A stretch of DNA of 64,000 nt from Flavobacteriaceae bacterium (GTDB lineage Bacteria; Bacteroidota; Bacteroidia; Flavobacteriales; Flavobacteriaceae). A model generated the notes under the pieces. That model was not told the DNA's origin and ran no database searches. It was given only the letters and a program-made list of their open reading frames with translations. Of this stretch, positions 63,914 to 64,000 are shown in pieces. The position numbers and the translations under genes are program-made. The stretch lies in assembly GCA_022425945.1 (NCBI GenBank), contig JAKMEK010000038.1:1-64000 (forward strand). Reading direction: 5' to 3'. Each line of letters begins with the position of its first letter. Within the stretch, counting starts at the first letter, position 1.

Positions 63914-64000
63914 TTTTTTGTTTTAGATGATTTAGTTAACTAAGGTTAGTTTATTTTTTTGCGTTTTTTCCCCAGCGTTCTTTTCTCCATATTGCTTGTT

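Overview
The window reads as a gene-dense, AT-rich chromosomal segment of a Bacteroidota (Flavobacteriia-like) bacterium. Supporting evidence is the TAnnTTTG-type -7 boxes, the split transketolase, the Rpb6-like omega subunit, Bacteroidota-type DUF proteins (DUF4835, DUF6913, DUF6095), a T9SS-tail-like protein, and the thrS-infC-rpmI-rplT and trmD-rplS blocks. Most of 1-54.5 kb is housekeeping: guaB, surA-like, crtB/crtZ with a CarH-like MerR regulator, two tRNAs, aroK, transketolase, tgt, lptF/G-like, accA, dnaB, infC/L35/L20, thrS, murQ, icd, rplS, trmD, htrA, dapF, mltG, rsmI-like, dnaA, ribD, prmC, ligA, dapA, bamD, coaBC, recN, fabI, coaE, a two-component system, xerD and aroQ. From about 54.5 to 63.9 kb there is a same-strand accessory block: alpha/beta hydrolase, DUF3291, VOC, a flavoprotein-DUF2855 fusion, MFS, GNAT, GMC oxidoreductase, DUF1295 and a glycine-rich miniprotein. 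No CRISPR array, prophage, IS element or rRNA operon was seen. The best leads are: (i) two near-identical 23-bp imperfect palindromes in front of the porin and FMN-binding genes; (ii) infC with no canonical start, apparently initiating at AUA; (iii) the flavoprotein-DUF2855 fusion inside a tight redox operon; (iv) an MFS gene whose nearest upstream ATG is separated from the body by an in-frame TAA; (v) a CarH-like regulator joined directly to crtB-crtZ with no crtI; and (vi) promoters positioned for leaderless mRNAs. All functional calls come from reading protein motifs by eye; no database search was run.
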